Assembly: GCA_019118645.1 (NCBI GenBank)
Contig: DWYN01000028.1
Coordinates: forward strand, 1 to 64,000
Origin: Candidatus Blautia excrementipullorum
GTDB taxonomy: Bacteria; Bacillota; Clostridia; Lachnospirales; Lachnospiraceae
Reading direction: 5' to 3'
DNA length: 64,000 nt
Both the position numbers and the translations under genes were made by a program. The notes below the pieces were generated by a model. The model saw nothing but the letters and a program-made list of their open reading frames with translations. It made no database searches and had not been told where the DNA came from. Below are positions 42,356-51,355 of this stretch, in pieces; the stretch's first letter is position 1; every line of letters begins with the position of its first letter.

Positions 42356-43033
42356 ATGAATCTTTTTTTAGCTATTTTGCTTATTGTGGTTGGATATTTC
42401 ATTTGTTTTGTTTTGGCGGCGGCACGATTAAATACCGGAACTTCAATTACAACATTAGCCTTGGCGATTCTGCTGATTTATGGATGCATAATAGGGATGT
42501 TTGTCCTTGCCGCCAGATACTCCGCCACCATGGGAATTTTGCTGTATTCTGTCAGCATCATCTATTCTCTGGCATATTGGATGCGGAAAGGATGCCATTT
42601 TATTCAGAGACGCCATAAAATTCACTGGGGCCCTTTTCTGACACTTCTCGCATATATACTGGCTATATTTTATCTCACGCTCATTACCCGTGAAAACGGA
42701 ACGGAACTAAGAATCCAAATGAATGTTCTGAACTGGCTGAATCAGCCTGCACAGTCAGGCAATATAAGCACTTTTCATCATATGTTTTCTAATTTTGTCA
42801 TGTTTGTTCCACTTGGAGTTATTTTTCCTTTTATTACAGGAAATGCAGAAAAAAAATTTATTGTCAGCACGTCATTTGGAATGCTCCTGTCGGTTGCGAT
42901 CGAGACGGGGCAGCTTATATTTCACTCAGGCCTGTGCGATATTGACGATATATTGGCAAATACATTGGGAGCAGCGGCAGGCGCTTTTCTTGTTGTAATT
43001 TATCTTAAATTGAGCAGAAAAAGCAGATCATGA
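42356..43033 (+). CDS. VanZ-family membrane protein
   Basis: 225 residues. Hydrophobic helices throughout. The VanZ core is present: LYLTLITRENGTELRIQMNVL-like stretch, FVMFVPLGVIFPFIT, IETGQLIFHSGLCDIDDILANTLGAAAG. VanZ-like proteins occur in many Firmicute polysaccharide loci. Their role is not well defined, though teicoplanin resistance is known for VanZ itself. Confidence 0.9.
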   Translation: MNLFLAILLIVVGYFICFVLAAARLNTGTSITTLALAILLIYGCIIGMFVLAARYSATMGILLYSVSIIYSLAYWMRKGCHFIQRRHKIHWGPFLTLLAYILAIFYLTLITRENGTELRIQMNVLNWLNQPAQSGNISTFHHMFSNFVMFVPLGVIFPFITGNAEKKFIVSTSFGMLLSVAIETGQLIFHSGLCDIDDILANTLGAAAGAFLVVIYLKLSRKSRS

Positions 43034-43060
43034 ATGTTAAGTGTTTTTGGAGGGCAACGC

Positions 43061-44266
43061 ATGGAAATGACTGAAAAAAAGAAAATACTTATTATTGTGG
43101 AAAACCTTACGGTACCTTTTGACACCCGTGTATGGCAGGAAGCCGTCACTTTGGTGAATAACGGCTACACTGTATCAGTGATATGTCCAAAAGGAAAAGG
43201 TTATACAAAAGAAGAAGAAATCCTGCAGGGGGTTCATATTTTCCGGCATGATCTTCCGCCGGAGGGAAACGGAGCGCTGGGCTACTTCAAAGAGTACTTT
43301 TTTGCTCTAAAAGAAGAGACCAGACTGGCAAAAAAAGTTTATAAAGAAATAGGGTTTGATGTCATCCAGGGATGTAATCCTCCGGATGATATTTATATGG
43401 TAGCGCGAAAGTTTAAGAAGTATGGCGTGCGATATGTATTCGACCATCATGATATATGTCCGGAGCTTTTTGAGGCAAAGTTCGGACGGACAAAGGGGCT
43501 TCTGTATTTCAGCCAGATATGGCTGGAGAGACAGACTTACAAGCACTGCACATTCGCCTTTGCGACAAATGAGAGTTATAAAAAAATTGCCGTTGAACGT
43601 GGAAAAATGGATCCTGAAAAGGTGATTATACTGCGCAGCGGACCGAAGCTGAACCGCATGCGGATAATGCCTCCAAAAGAAGAACTTAAACGGGGCTACA
43701 AATATATGGTTGGGTATTTAGGCGTGATCGGACAGCAGGAGGGAGTGGAATATCTGCTGACAGCCGCAAAATACATTAAAGAACGTGAAAACAACGTATT
43801 CTGGGGTATTGTAGGAGCCGGTCCTCATTTGGAAGCTTTAAAGAAAATGGCGGCGGATATGGGGCTTGACGACTGTGTGAAATTCACAGGACGTATACCG
43901 GATCAGCAAATGCTGGAATATATGAATACGGCGGATGTCTGTGTAAACAGCGATAAATACAACAGAATGAACGATAAAAGCACTATGAATAAAGTTCTGG
44001 AATATATGGCTTTGGGCAAGCCGATCGTTCAATTTGACTTAACAGAAGGCAGATATTCTGCTCAGGAGGCTTCTCTATATGCCAGGAACAATGACGCGGT
44101 TGATATGGCTGAGAAGATTATGGAACTTCTGAAAAATCCTGAAAAGCGAAAAAAAATGGGTGAGTACGGAAGAAACCGGATTATGACAGAACTCAGCTGG
44201 GAGCATACGAGTCAGGCGCTGACAGAGGGATATAGAAAATTCTTTTCGGGAGAGTTTGACAGATAG
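43061..44266 (+). CDS. Glycosyltransferase family 4
   Basis: 401 residues from ATG 43061 (GGAGGG site). GT-B fold: N-terminal KKILIIVENLTVPFDTRVWQEAVTLVNNGYTV, C-terminal nucleotide-sugar site MVGYLGVIGQQEGVEYLLTAAKYI and MNKVLEYMALGKPIVQFD with the conserved Glu. Retaining, cytoplasmic face. Likely adds a sugar to the lipid-linked repeat unit; donor unknown, though GDP-mannose or GDP-mannuronate would fit the locus. Confidence 0.9.
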   Translation: MEMTEKKKILIIVENLTVPFDTRVWQEAVTLVNNGYTVSVICPKGKGYTKEEEILQGVHIFRHDLPPEGNGALGYFKEYFFALKEETRLAKKVYKEIGFDVIQGCNPPDDIYMVARKFKKYGVRYVFDHHDICPELFEAKFGRTKGLLYFSQIWLERQTYKHCTFAFATNESYKKIAVERGKMDPEKVIILRSGPKLNRMRIMPPKEELKRGYKYMVGYLGVIGQQEGVEYLLTAAKYIKERENNVFWGIVGAGPHLEALKKMAADMGLDDCVKFTGRIPDQQMLEYMNTADVCVNSDKYNRMNDKSTMNKVLEYMALGKPIVQFDLTEGRYSAQEASLYARNNDAVDMAEKIMELLKNPEKRKKMGEYGRNRIMTELSWEHTSQALTEGYRKFFSGEFDR

Positions 44267-44303
44267 AAACACGTTGGTATGAAACAGACAGGGGTTTGTA
44301 TCT

Positions 44304-46001
44304 ATGGATTACAAAGAAAAATACGAACAATGGATGAAAGATCCGTTTTTTGATGAAGAAACCAGGAAGGAGCTCAGTTCTCTTTCAGATCCGAAAGAGA
44401 TAGAAGACCGGTTTTACTGCGATCTTCAGTTTGGAACCGGAGGACTCCGGGGGATCATGGGCGCCGGCACGAATCGCATAAATAAATACACAGTTGGAAA
44501 AGCAACGGCAGGATTGGGCAGATATCTACTGAGTGTTTATAAAAATGAGGAATGTAAAAAACGCGGTGTTGTGATCGGATACGATACCCGCTGCAACAGC
44601 AGAAACTTCGCTGTTACTGCAGCCGCCGTGCTGAGCGGCATGGGAGTCCGCGTTTATCTGCATAAATATGCGCGCCCCACACCGCAGCTGAGTTTTTCCG
44701 TGAAACTTTTGAATGCAGCTGCGGGAGTGGTTATAACAGCAAGCCATAATCCAAAAGAATATAACGGATATAAAGTTTATGACGAATCCGGCTGTCAGCT
44801 GGTTCCGGCCCAGGCGAAAAAGGTTATCGGATTTATAGATCAGATTACAGATCTTCACAGGATTGATTTTAAAGAAAATAAATCTCTGATTTCGATGATC
44901 GATACAACGGATGAATTTGTTGCGGCGGTTTTGAAACAGTGCCGGTATGCGGACTGGAAAGCAAAAGGGGATCTGAAGGTCTTATATACGCCGCTTCATG
45001 GAACCGGGTACATTCCGGTACAGAAGGCTCTGAAGCAGGATGGTTTTACAAAGATGGAGGTCGCAGAAGAACAGTCTGCTCCTGACGGCAGCTTTCCGAC
45101 GGTTATCACTCCTAATCCGGAAGATTCCCGCGCTCTGGAAATAGGAATCGCCAAAGCACGGGAACTGGACAGCGACCTGGTCCTTGGCACGGATCCGGAC
45201 AGTGACCGCATCGGCATCGCGGTAAAAGACCGGGACGGAGAATACCGGCTTTTAACGGGAAATCAGGTAGGGGCGCTTCTGACAGACTTTGTGCTGACAC
45301 ATACGGATTTATCTGCGGTAAAGCACCCGGCCGTAATCAAGACCATAGTGACCTCTGATCTTGGAGCAGAGATAGCCCGCAGAAAGAATCTGACCGTTTT
45401 TTCTACTCTGACCGGTTTTAAGTTCATAGGTGAAAAAATCGTTCAGTTTGAGCAGGCAAAACAGAATGGAAACGAGGAGCAGGATTTTGATTTTATTCTT
45501 GGCTACGAGGAATCTTATGGATACCTTGTGGGAACCCATGCCTGTGATAAAGACGCAGTAGTAAGCTCCCTCTTAATCTGCGAAATGGCAGCTGAGGCAA
45601 AAAAGGGCGGAAAGACCCTGATTGATAAAATGAATGAGCTGTACAGAGAATACGGTTACTATCAGGATGCCCTGGAAAGCTATACTCTGAAGGGAAAAGA
45701 CGGACTGGACAGAATTGCCTCAATCATGAAAAAACTTCGCAATGGGAATTCTCCGTTTGAAAATACGGTCCAGGTTATCGATTACAGCAGTCCGGTGAAA
45801 GCGGAACAGGGATTCGGCACGCTGCCGGCATCAAACGTATTGAAATATATTTTAAAAGACGGTTCCTGGATTGCTGTACGTCCTTCCGGCACAGAGCCGA
45901 AAATAAAGATTTATTACAGTATAAAAGGCAGCGGTCCAAAAGAAACGGAAATAAGGCTGGGAGAGCTGAAAAACTCCATAAAGAAAATCTTGGGTCTGTG
46001 A
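44304..46001 (+). CDS. Phospho-sugar mutase (phosphoglucomutase/phosphomannomutase)
   Basis: 565 residues, alpha-D-phosphohexomutase superfamily, length of the PgcA-type branch. The phosphoserine loop is VVITASHNPKEYNGYKVY, the metal loop is GTDPDSDRIGIAV, sugar-binding GYEESYGYLVG, and phosphate-binding RPSGTEPKIKIYY. It would supply mannose-1-phosphate (or glucose-1-phosphate) for the GDP-mannose pyrophosphorylases that follow. Confidence 0.93.
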   Translation: MDYKEKYEQWMKDPFFDEETRKELSSLSDPKEIEDRFYCDLQFGTGGLRGIMGAGTNRINKYTVGKATAGLGRYLLSVYKNEECKKRGVVIGYDTRCNSRNFAVTAAAVLSGMGVRVYLHKYARPTPQLSFSVKLLNAAAGVVITASHNPKEYNGYKVYDESGCQLVPAQAKKVIGFIDQITDLHRIDFKENKSLISMIDTTDEFVAAVLKQCRYADWKAKGDLKVLYTPLHGTGYIPVQKALKQDGFTKMEVAEEQSAPDGSFPTVITPNPEDSRALEIGIAKARELDSDLVLGTDPDSDRIGIAVKDRDGEYRLLTGNQVGALLTDFVLTHTDLSAVKHPAVIKTIVTSDLGAEIARRKNLTVFSTLTGFKFIGEKIVQFEQAKQNGNEEQDFDFILGYEESYGYLVGTHACDKDAVVSSLLICEMAAEAKKGGKTLIDKMNELYREYGYYQDALESYTLKGKDGLDRIASIMKKLRNGNSPFENTVQVIDYSSPVKAEQGFGTLPASNVLKYILKDGSWIAVRPSGTEPKIKIYYSIKGSGPKETEIRLGELKNSIKKILGL

Positions 46002-46018
46002 AAAGGAGAAAGTGAAGG

Positions 46019-47095
46019 ATGAAGAAATATGGTGTAATTATGGCAGGCGGAGGCGGTACCCGATTTTGGCCTCTGTCAAGAAAGAAAACACCTAAACAGC
46101 TTTTAAATCTCAGCGGCAGGGATTTAATGATAAATGAGACAATTGAACGCCTTTCTTATACTGTGGATACCGCGGACATTTTTATTGTTACGAATGAGGA
46201 ACAGGCGGAACAGATGAAAACGGCGACAGGCAGAAAAATATCGCCGGATCATATCCTTTCAGAACCCTCCGCCAGAAATACGGCAGCCTGTATCGGCTAT
46301 GCGGCAGCGGAAATCCTCAAAAAGTACGGCGACGGAATCATGGTCATCACTCCGTCAGATGCCTATATTAAAGATACTGCGGTATTTACAAGAACTCTGA
46401 CTATGGCTGTGAAAGCTGCGGAAGAAAAAAATAAACTTGTGACAATCGGGATAACGCCGACGTTTCCTGCCACAGGATATGGATATATCAGATTTGACAA
46501 AGAACAGATGGACGAGGCAAAGACTGTAAAGGAGTTCAAAGAAAAACCAGACGAAAAAACAGCGGAAAAATATCTGGAAACAGGGGACTGCTTGTGGAAC
46601 AGCGGAATGTTTATTTGGAAAGCCAGTGTTATACTCGATGCTTTTAGAATTCTGGCGCCTGATATTTATGAAGATCTTGAAAAAATCGGCAGTGCTGTAA
46701 ATACGGAAAAGGCAGATTCTGTACTTCGGGAGGTATATCCGCAGATTCGCAGAATTTCTGTTGATTACGCAATTATGGAGCCGTCTGCGGAAAAAGGAGA
46801 GGTATTGGTGATACCAGGTGAATTTGGCTGGAATGACGTAGGCAGCTGGGACATGATGTCTGCTCTGCATGGCTGCGATGATCAGGGGAATATTGCAGTT
46901 GGCGATGCGGTTATGATCAACACCACGAACAGCATTCTGTATTCCAGCGGCAGACTGATTTCGGCAGTTGGCGTAGATAATCTGGTTGTAGTCGAAACAG
47001 AAGACGCAGTCATGGTGTGCAGAAAAGATAAGGCGCAGGATGTAAAAATGATTGTGGACAGGCTGCAGATGAACGGGCGGGAGGAATTTCTGTAA
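46019..47095 (+). CDS. manC: Mannose-1-phosphate guanylyltransferase
   Basis: 358 residues. The pyrophosphorylase signature is MAGGGGTRFWPLSRKKTPKQLL. It has the EKP active-site motif as FKEKPDE, PSDAYI, and WNSGMFIWKA. Length corresponds to the short, single-function form. It makes GDP-mannose from GTP and mannose-1-phosphate. AAAGGAG site; 17 bp after the mutase gene. Confidence 0.93.
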   Translation: MKKYGVIMAGGGGTRFWPLSRKKTPKQLLNLSGRDLMINETIERLSYTVDTADIFIVTNEEQAEQMKTATGRKISPDHILSEPSARNTAACIGYAAAEILKKYGDGIMVITPSDAYIKDTAVFTRTLTMAVKAAEEKNKLVTIGITPTFPATGYGYIRFDKEQMDEAKTVKEFKEKPDEKTAEKYLETGDCLWNSGMFIWKASVILDAFRILAPDIYEDLEKIGSAVNTEKADSVLREVYPQIRRISVDYAIMEPSAEKGEVLVIPGEFGWNDVGSWDMMSALHGCDDQGNIAVGDAVMINTTNSILYSSGRLISAVGVDNLVVVETEDAVMVCRKDKAQDVKMIVDRLQMNGREEFL

Positions 47096-47135
47096 ATGAC
47101 AGACAGATAAAAGGCTTAAAGAAGGGAACATAAAT

Positions 47136-49448
47136 ATGAAATGTCTGATTCTTGCAGGGGGACATGGCGAACGGCTGTGGCCATTATCCAGAATTAATTA
47201 TCCAAAACAATTTATACCAATGCAAAACAGCCATTCTATTTTTCAGGAGACTGTGGCGAGAAATCTGCCATATTGTGACGAATTTATTATAGTGACAAGC
47301 TTTGCTTATCAATATATTGTTGAAAATCAGATGGCGGTATTTCAGGGGACTGCCTATCGGTGTATTTACGAAGAAAACCCATTAAGAACAGCAGCGGCTA
47401 TTATGGTGGCCTGCAGAGATCTGCCAATGTCAGAGCTTGTTCTGGTTACGGCAGCCAATCATCTGCTGGACTCAATAGAAGGAGTGGGCGACTATAAAGA
47501 TGCTGTTATGAGGGCGAAAACATTAGCGGCCCTTGGACGAATCGTAGCTTTTGGAATTGATAAGAAAAATGCAGCTCCCTATATGGGATTCATACACCAC
47601 AGAGGAGAAGAAGTAATAGAATTTGTCGAAAAGCCCGGAGAGAGATTTGACGAAATATGCAGAGACGAACGGTACTTACGGAACAGCGGAATGTATCTGT
47701 TTGAAAAAGGTGTATTTGAGAATGAAATAAACAGAATCGACAGTCGTTTTTACGATTTCTGCCAGAGACTGTATAAGACAGAGTACAGTGAAGCAGGATG
47801 CATAATATATGGAAAAAATATGAAAAATCCAGGGATTGCCGATTCCATAGAGAAAATCTTAATGGAAAAAAGTCCGCTGCTGACTGTGGTATTGGCAAAA
47901 TTTGGATGGAAAGATATAACCTGCCTGAATGACATATCTGTTACCGATTATCACCCGGAAGGGACCGGTATTGCAGAGAAGAGCCCTGACACAATGATTA
48001 TTAATAATAATAAAGCCCAGATGGTTTATGTGGACGGAACCTCTGATCTGCTGGTCGTCAATACGCCGGATGTAGTGTATGTAGGAAAACGCGGAAAAGC
48101 CAGTGAAGTGGAGGAAATCATTTCCTCTCATCCGGAAGTAAAAAGATATGTGGAAAAAGGTACGATAACCTGCCGGAGCTGGGGATTTTATGAAGATATC
48201 CTGGTGGAAACAGGGTATCGGGTGCGGAGAGTAACTCTTTTTTCTGGAAAAAGCATCTTTCCTCACAGACATAAAATGAGGGAAGAAAACTGGATTATTA
48301 TAGAGGGTTATGTAGCGGTTATATTGGATGGAATATCTTCGGAATATGAGGCCGGAAGCAATATACGAATCCCTGTTGAGATAGAGCACCAGATATCCAA
48401 CATAGGAGACCAGAATGCTGTTTTTATAGAAACTGCTTTGGGTGAAACGATGGTGGATGAGGATGAGATCTCTTCACACAAGCTGGTTCGGGATGTCCGG
48501 AAAGAGCCGTTTGTAAAATTGCGTCCTGTTTTTAAAGATTATTTGTGGGGAGGAACAAAGCTTCGTGACTGTTACCGAAAGAGAAGCGAACTGGATATCA
48601 TTGCCGAAAGCTGGGAGTTGTCCGCGCATCCGGCCGGCCAGAGCATTGTGGATTCGGGAAGATTCAGAGGAGTATCCTTCGGAGTCTATCTGGACAGCAT
48701 CGGCAGAGAAGGACTGGGGTGGAAACTGCAGCCCGGAGAGCCGTTTCCTCTTTTGGTAAAATTGATCGACGCAAAAGAAAAGCTTTCTATTCAGGTACAC
48801 CCCAATAATGATTATGCCCTTGAGCATGAAAGCGAGTATGGGAAATGTGAGATGTGGTATGTCCTGGACTGTGAGCCGGGGGCTTATATCTATATCGGGT
48901 TTAACAGGAATACAAATCGGGAAGAAGTAACTGACAGGGTAAAGAATCATACGCTTACGGAAATTCTGAATAAAGTGCAGACTCACCCGGGAGACGTGTT
49001 TTTTATTCCTGCCGGGACAGTTCACGCGGTAGGGGCGGGAAATCTGCTCTGTGAAGTACAGCAGAGCAGCAACTGTACTTATCGTCTGTATGATTATGAC
49101 CGAAGGGATAAATATGGAAATTTAAGAAAACTGCAGCTTTCAAAGGCACTGGATGTATTAGATTACAAAAGGTATCAGCCCCAGGAATTTGATACGGAAA
49201 AAATAACTGCCGGGGTAGTAGTGGCAAGATGCAAGTTTTTTGAGGTGATTGTATATGAAGTGCAGGATAAGATAGAACTTAATATTGACAACAGCCACTT
49301 TGCCTCAGTACTCTGCCTGGCGGGAGAAGGATGGATGGAGGCAAAGAGCGAAAAAGAAAAAATGTCTGTAGGGGACAGCTTTTTTGCACTGGCAGGCGAG
49401 AAAATCACCGTATATGGCAAAGTGAAAATTATAGTGTCCTGGATATAA
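47136..49448 (+). CDS. Fused GDP-mannose pyrophosphorylase / type II PMI cupin / type I mannose-6-phosphate isomerase
   Basis: 770 residues in three parts. Residues 1-330 form a second pyrophosphorylase (LAGGHGERLWPLSRINYPKQF, FVEKPGERF). Residues about 345-425 are the cupin of bifunctional type II enzymes (LFSGKSIFPHRHKMREENWIIIEGY). Residues 445-770 are a ManA-type isomerase with zinc ligands in LSIQVHPNNDYALEHE and FFIPAGTVHAVGAG. One protein thus spans fructose-6-phosphate to mannose-6-phosphate and mannose-1-phosphate to GDP-mannose, with two unrelated isomerase folds. The frame is continuous with no sign of an assembly join. Confidence 0.9.
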   Translation: MKCLILAGGHGERLWPLSRINYPKQFIPMQNSHSIFQETVARNLPYCDEFIIVTSFAYQYIVENQMAVFQGTAYRCIYEENPLRTAAAIMVACRDLPMSELVLVTAANHLLDSIEGVGDYKDAVMRAKTLAALGRIVAFGIDKKNAAPYMGFIHHRGEEVIEFVEKPGERFDEICRDERYLRNSGMYLFEKGVFENEINRIDSRFYDFCQRLYKTEYSEAGCIIYGKNMKNPGIADSIEKILMEKSPLLTVVLAKFGWKDITCLNDISVTDYHPEGTGIAEKSPDTMIINNNKAQMVYVDGTSDLLVVNTPDVVYVGKRGKASEVEEIISSHPEVKRYVEKGTITCRSWGFYEDILVETGYRVRRVTLFSGKSIFPHRHKMREENWIIIEGYVAVILDGISSEYEAGSNIRIPVEIEHQISNIGDQNAVFIETALGETMVDEDEISSHKLVRDVRKEPFVKLRPVFKDYLWGGTKLRDCYRKRSELDIIAESWELSAHPAGQSIVDSGRFRGVSFGVYLDSIGREGLGWKLQPGEPFPLLVKLIDAKEKLSIQVHPNNDYALEHESEYGKCEMWYVLDCEPGAYIYIGFNRNTNREEVTDRVKNHTLTEILNKVQTHPGDVFFIPAGTVHAVGAGNLLCEVQQSSNCTYRLYDYDRRDKYGNLRKLQLSKALDVLDYKRYQPQEFDTEKITAGVVVARCKFFEVIVYEVQDKIELNIDNSHFASVLCLAGEGWMEAKSEKEKMSVGDSFFALAGEKITVYGKVKIIVSWI

Positions 49449-49506
49449 AAACTGCGTTTGCTCTGGAAGAGGAGCCGGGCAGCTGCGAAGGAGAAGGGAG
49501 AGCGAC

Positions 49507-50880
49507 ATGAACATTAGTATATTTGGGCTGGGGTATGTAGGCTGCGTAGGGGCAGCGTGCCTGGCCAAAATGGGACATCATGTAATTGGAAATGATATAT
49601 CGGAAAACAAAGTAGATCTGATCAATCAGGGGAAACCGACGATTATTGAGGCGGAAATAGGAGAGCTGGTGGAAAAAGCCCATAATGACGGACTGCTGGA
49701 AGCGACAATGGATTACCATTATGCCGTGCATCAGTCAGAAATATCCTTTATAGTAGCCGGAACCCCCAGCACTAAGAACGGACATCTTAATCTGGATTAT
49801 ATTTATGAAGCCGCACGCAGGATCGGCGGCGCTCTGACAGACAAGGAAACTTTCCATATTATTGCGATCCGGAGCACTGTTCTGCCGGGAACCAACAGGA
49901 AAGTGGGAGAAATTATTGAAGAGACTTCCGGAAAGAAACGAAATGAGGATTTCACAGTTGTTTCCAATCCGGAATTTCTGCGGGAAGGAACGGCGGTGCA
50001 GGACTATATGAATCCGCCGCTGACCCTGATCGGTACAGACAGCGAATTTGCTGAACGCAGGTTCAGAGAACTGTATAAAGATATTCCGGGCGAATTTATT
50101 TCTACAGATATTGAAGTTGCGGAAATTATGAAATATGTGAATAATACATATCATGGTTTGAAAATTGCATTTGCCAATGAAGTTGGAAACATCTGCAAAG
50201 CACTGGGAATTGACAGTCATAAGGTTATGGAAATTTTCTGCAAAGATACCCAGCTGAATATATCTCCATACTATTTCAAACCGGGCTTTGCCTTCGGCGG
50301 CTCCTGCCTGCCGAAAGATTCCAAGGCACTGCGGACTTTGGCCCACGATTTGTATGTAGACGTTCCTGTAATTAATGCTATCAATCCCTCGAACGAACTT
50401 CAGAAAAAGACAGCAGTCGATATCATTGAAAGTAAGGGGAAAAAGAAAATCGGAATTTTGGGATTAAGCTTTAAAGAAGGAACCGATGATTTGCGCTGCA
50501 GCCCTATTGTAGATGTGGCTGAGACTTTGCTGGGAAAAGGATATGAGATTCATATTTATGATAAAAATGTAAGGATTTCCCAGATGACAGGAACAAATGC
50601 TGATTTTATTGCAGCGAAGCTTCCTCATCTCCATGAAACCATATCAGATGATCTGGATGCTGTCTGCGGCAGGTGCGAAGTGCTCGTTATCACAAACAGA
50701 GATAAGGATTTTGCGGACATTCCGGAAAAATATCCGCATAAAGTTATTGTTGATCTTGCCCGTCAATACAGAGAATTAGATTATGAAGGAAATTATGAGG
50801 GAATCAGCTGGGGAAATATTAATTCCAATCCGGCTCAGAACGAAGAGCTTGTGCGGTCGATGGTGAGAACAGAGTTTTAA
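49507..50880 (+). CDS. GDP-mannose 6-dehydrogenase (AlgD type)
   Basis: 457 residues. NAD site MNISIFGLGYVGCVGAACLAKMGHHVIG. Catalytic Cys in FAFGGSCLPKDSKALR. Closeness to alginate-pathway AlgD shows in FIVAGTPSTKNGHLNLDYI, RSTVLPGTN, NPEFLREGTAVQDY, FANEVGNICKALGID and the ending EGISW. The UDP-glucose dehydrogenase family is the alternative, but these blocks and three GDP-mannose genes just upstream favour GDP-mannose. Product: GDP-mannuronate. Confidence 0.88.
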   Translation: MNISIFGLGYVGCVGAACLAKMGHHVIGNDISENKVDLINQGKPTIIEAEIGELVEKAHNDGLLEATMDYHYAVHQSEISFIVAGTPSTKNGHLNLDYIYEAARRIGGALTDKETFHIIAIRSTVLPGTNRKVGEIIEETSGKKRNEDFTVVSNPEFLREGTAVQDYMNPPLTLIGTDSEFAERRFRELYKDIPGEFISTDIEVAEIMKYVNNTYHGLKIAFANEVGNICKALGIDSHKVMEIFCKDTQLNISPYYFKPGFAFGGSCLPKDSKALRTLAHDLYVDVPVINAINPSNELQKKTAVDIIESKGKKKIGILGLSFKEGTDDLRCSPIVDVAETLLGKGYEIHIYDKNVRISQMTGTNADFIAAKLPHLHETISDDLDAVCGRCEVLVITNRDKDFADIPEKYPHKVIVDLARQYRELDYEGNYEGISWGNINSNPAQNEELVRSMVRTEF

Positions 50881-50900
50881 TGCGGGAGTTGTGAAAACTT

Positions 50901-51341
50901 ATGGGAATTATGAAATGGTACAGAGCGGAACGCTGGTTCTATGTGCATCACATGACACCGGCTGCTTTTTTAATAAAGTGCAGCATAAGAATTCTATGGG
51001 GAGGTGTAATCCCATATCAGACTCAGATAGGGGAAGGAACAGTTATTACATATCATGGTCTTGGGGTGGTTCTGAATAAATCTGCGGTTATTGGAAAGAA
51101 CTGCAGAATACGTCAGCATGTTACGCTTGCCTCTAATGCAGAGGGCGCGCCTGTGCTGGGAGACGGCGTAGAAGTAGGCGCTGGCGCAGTAATTGTGGGC
51201 AAGGTTCACATTGGGAACAATGTGAAAATAGGCGCGCTTGCGTTCGTAAACAGAGATTTGCCGGATAATTGTACTGCAGTAGGGGTGCCGGCAAAACCGG
51301 TGAAATTTCATTCTTCTGAAAACGAGTCCGGTCAGATTTAA
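50901..51341 (+). CDS. Hexapeptide-repeat O-acetyltransferase
   Basis: 146 residues. Left-handed beta-helix repeats (IGKNCRI, VLGDGVEVGAGAVIVGKVHIGNNVKIGALAFV) and catalytic-type His in RIRQHVTLAS, with the PAKPV C-terminal hook as in serine-acetyltransferase-like enzymes. Its place after the AlgD-like gene suggests acetylation of the polymer or a precursor sugar. Confidence 0.88.
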   Translation: MGIMKWYRAERWFYVHHMTPAAFLIKCSIRILWGGVIPYQTQIGEGTVITYHGLGVVLNKSAVIGKNCRIRQHVTLASNAEGAPVLGDGVEVGAGAVIVGKVHIGNNVKIGALAFVNRDLPDNCTAVGVPAKPVKFHSSENESGQI

Positions 51342-51355
51342 AGAGAGGGAAAAAG

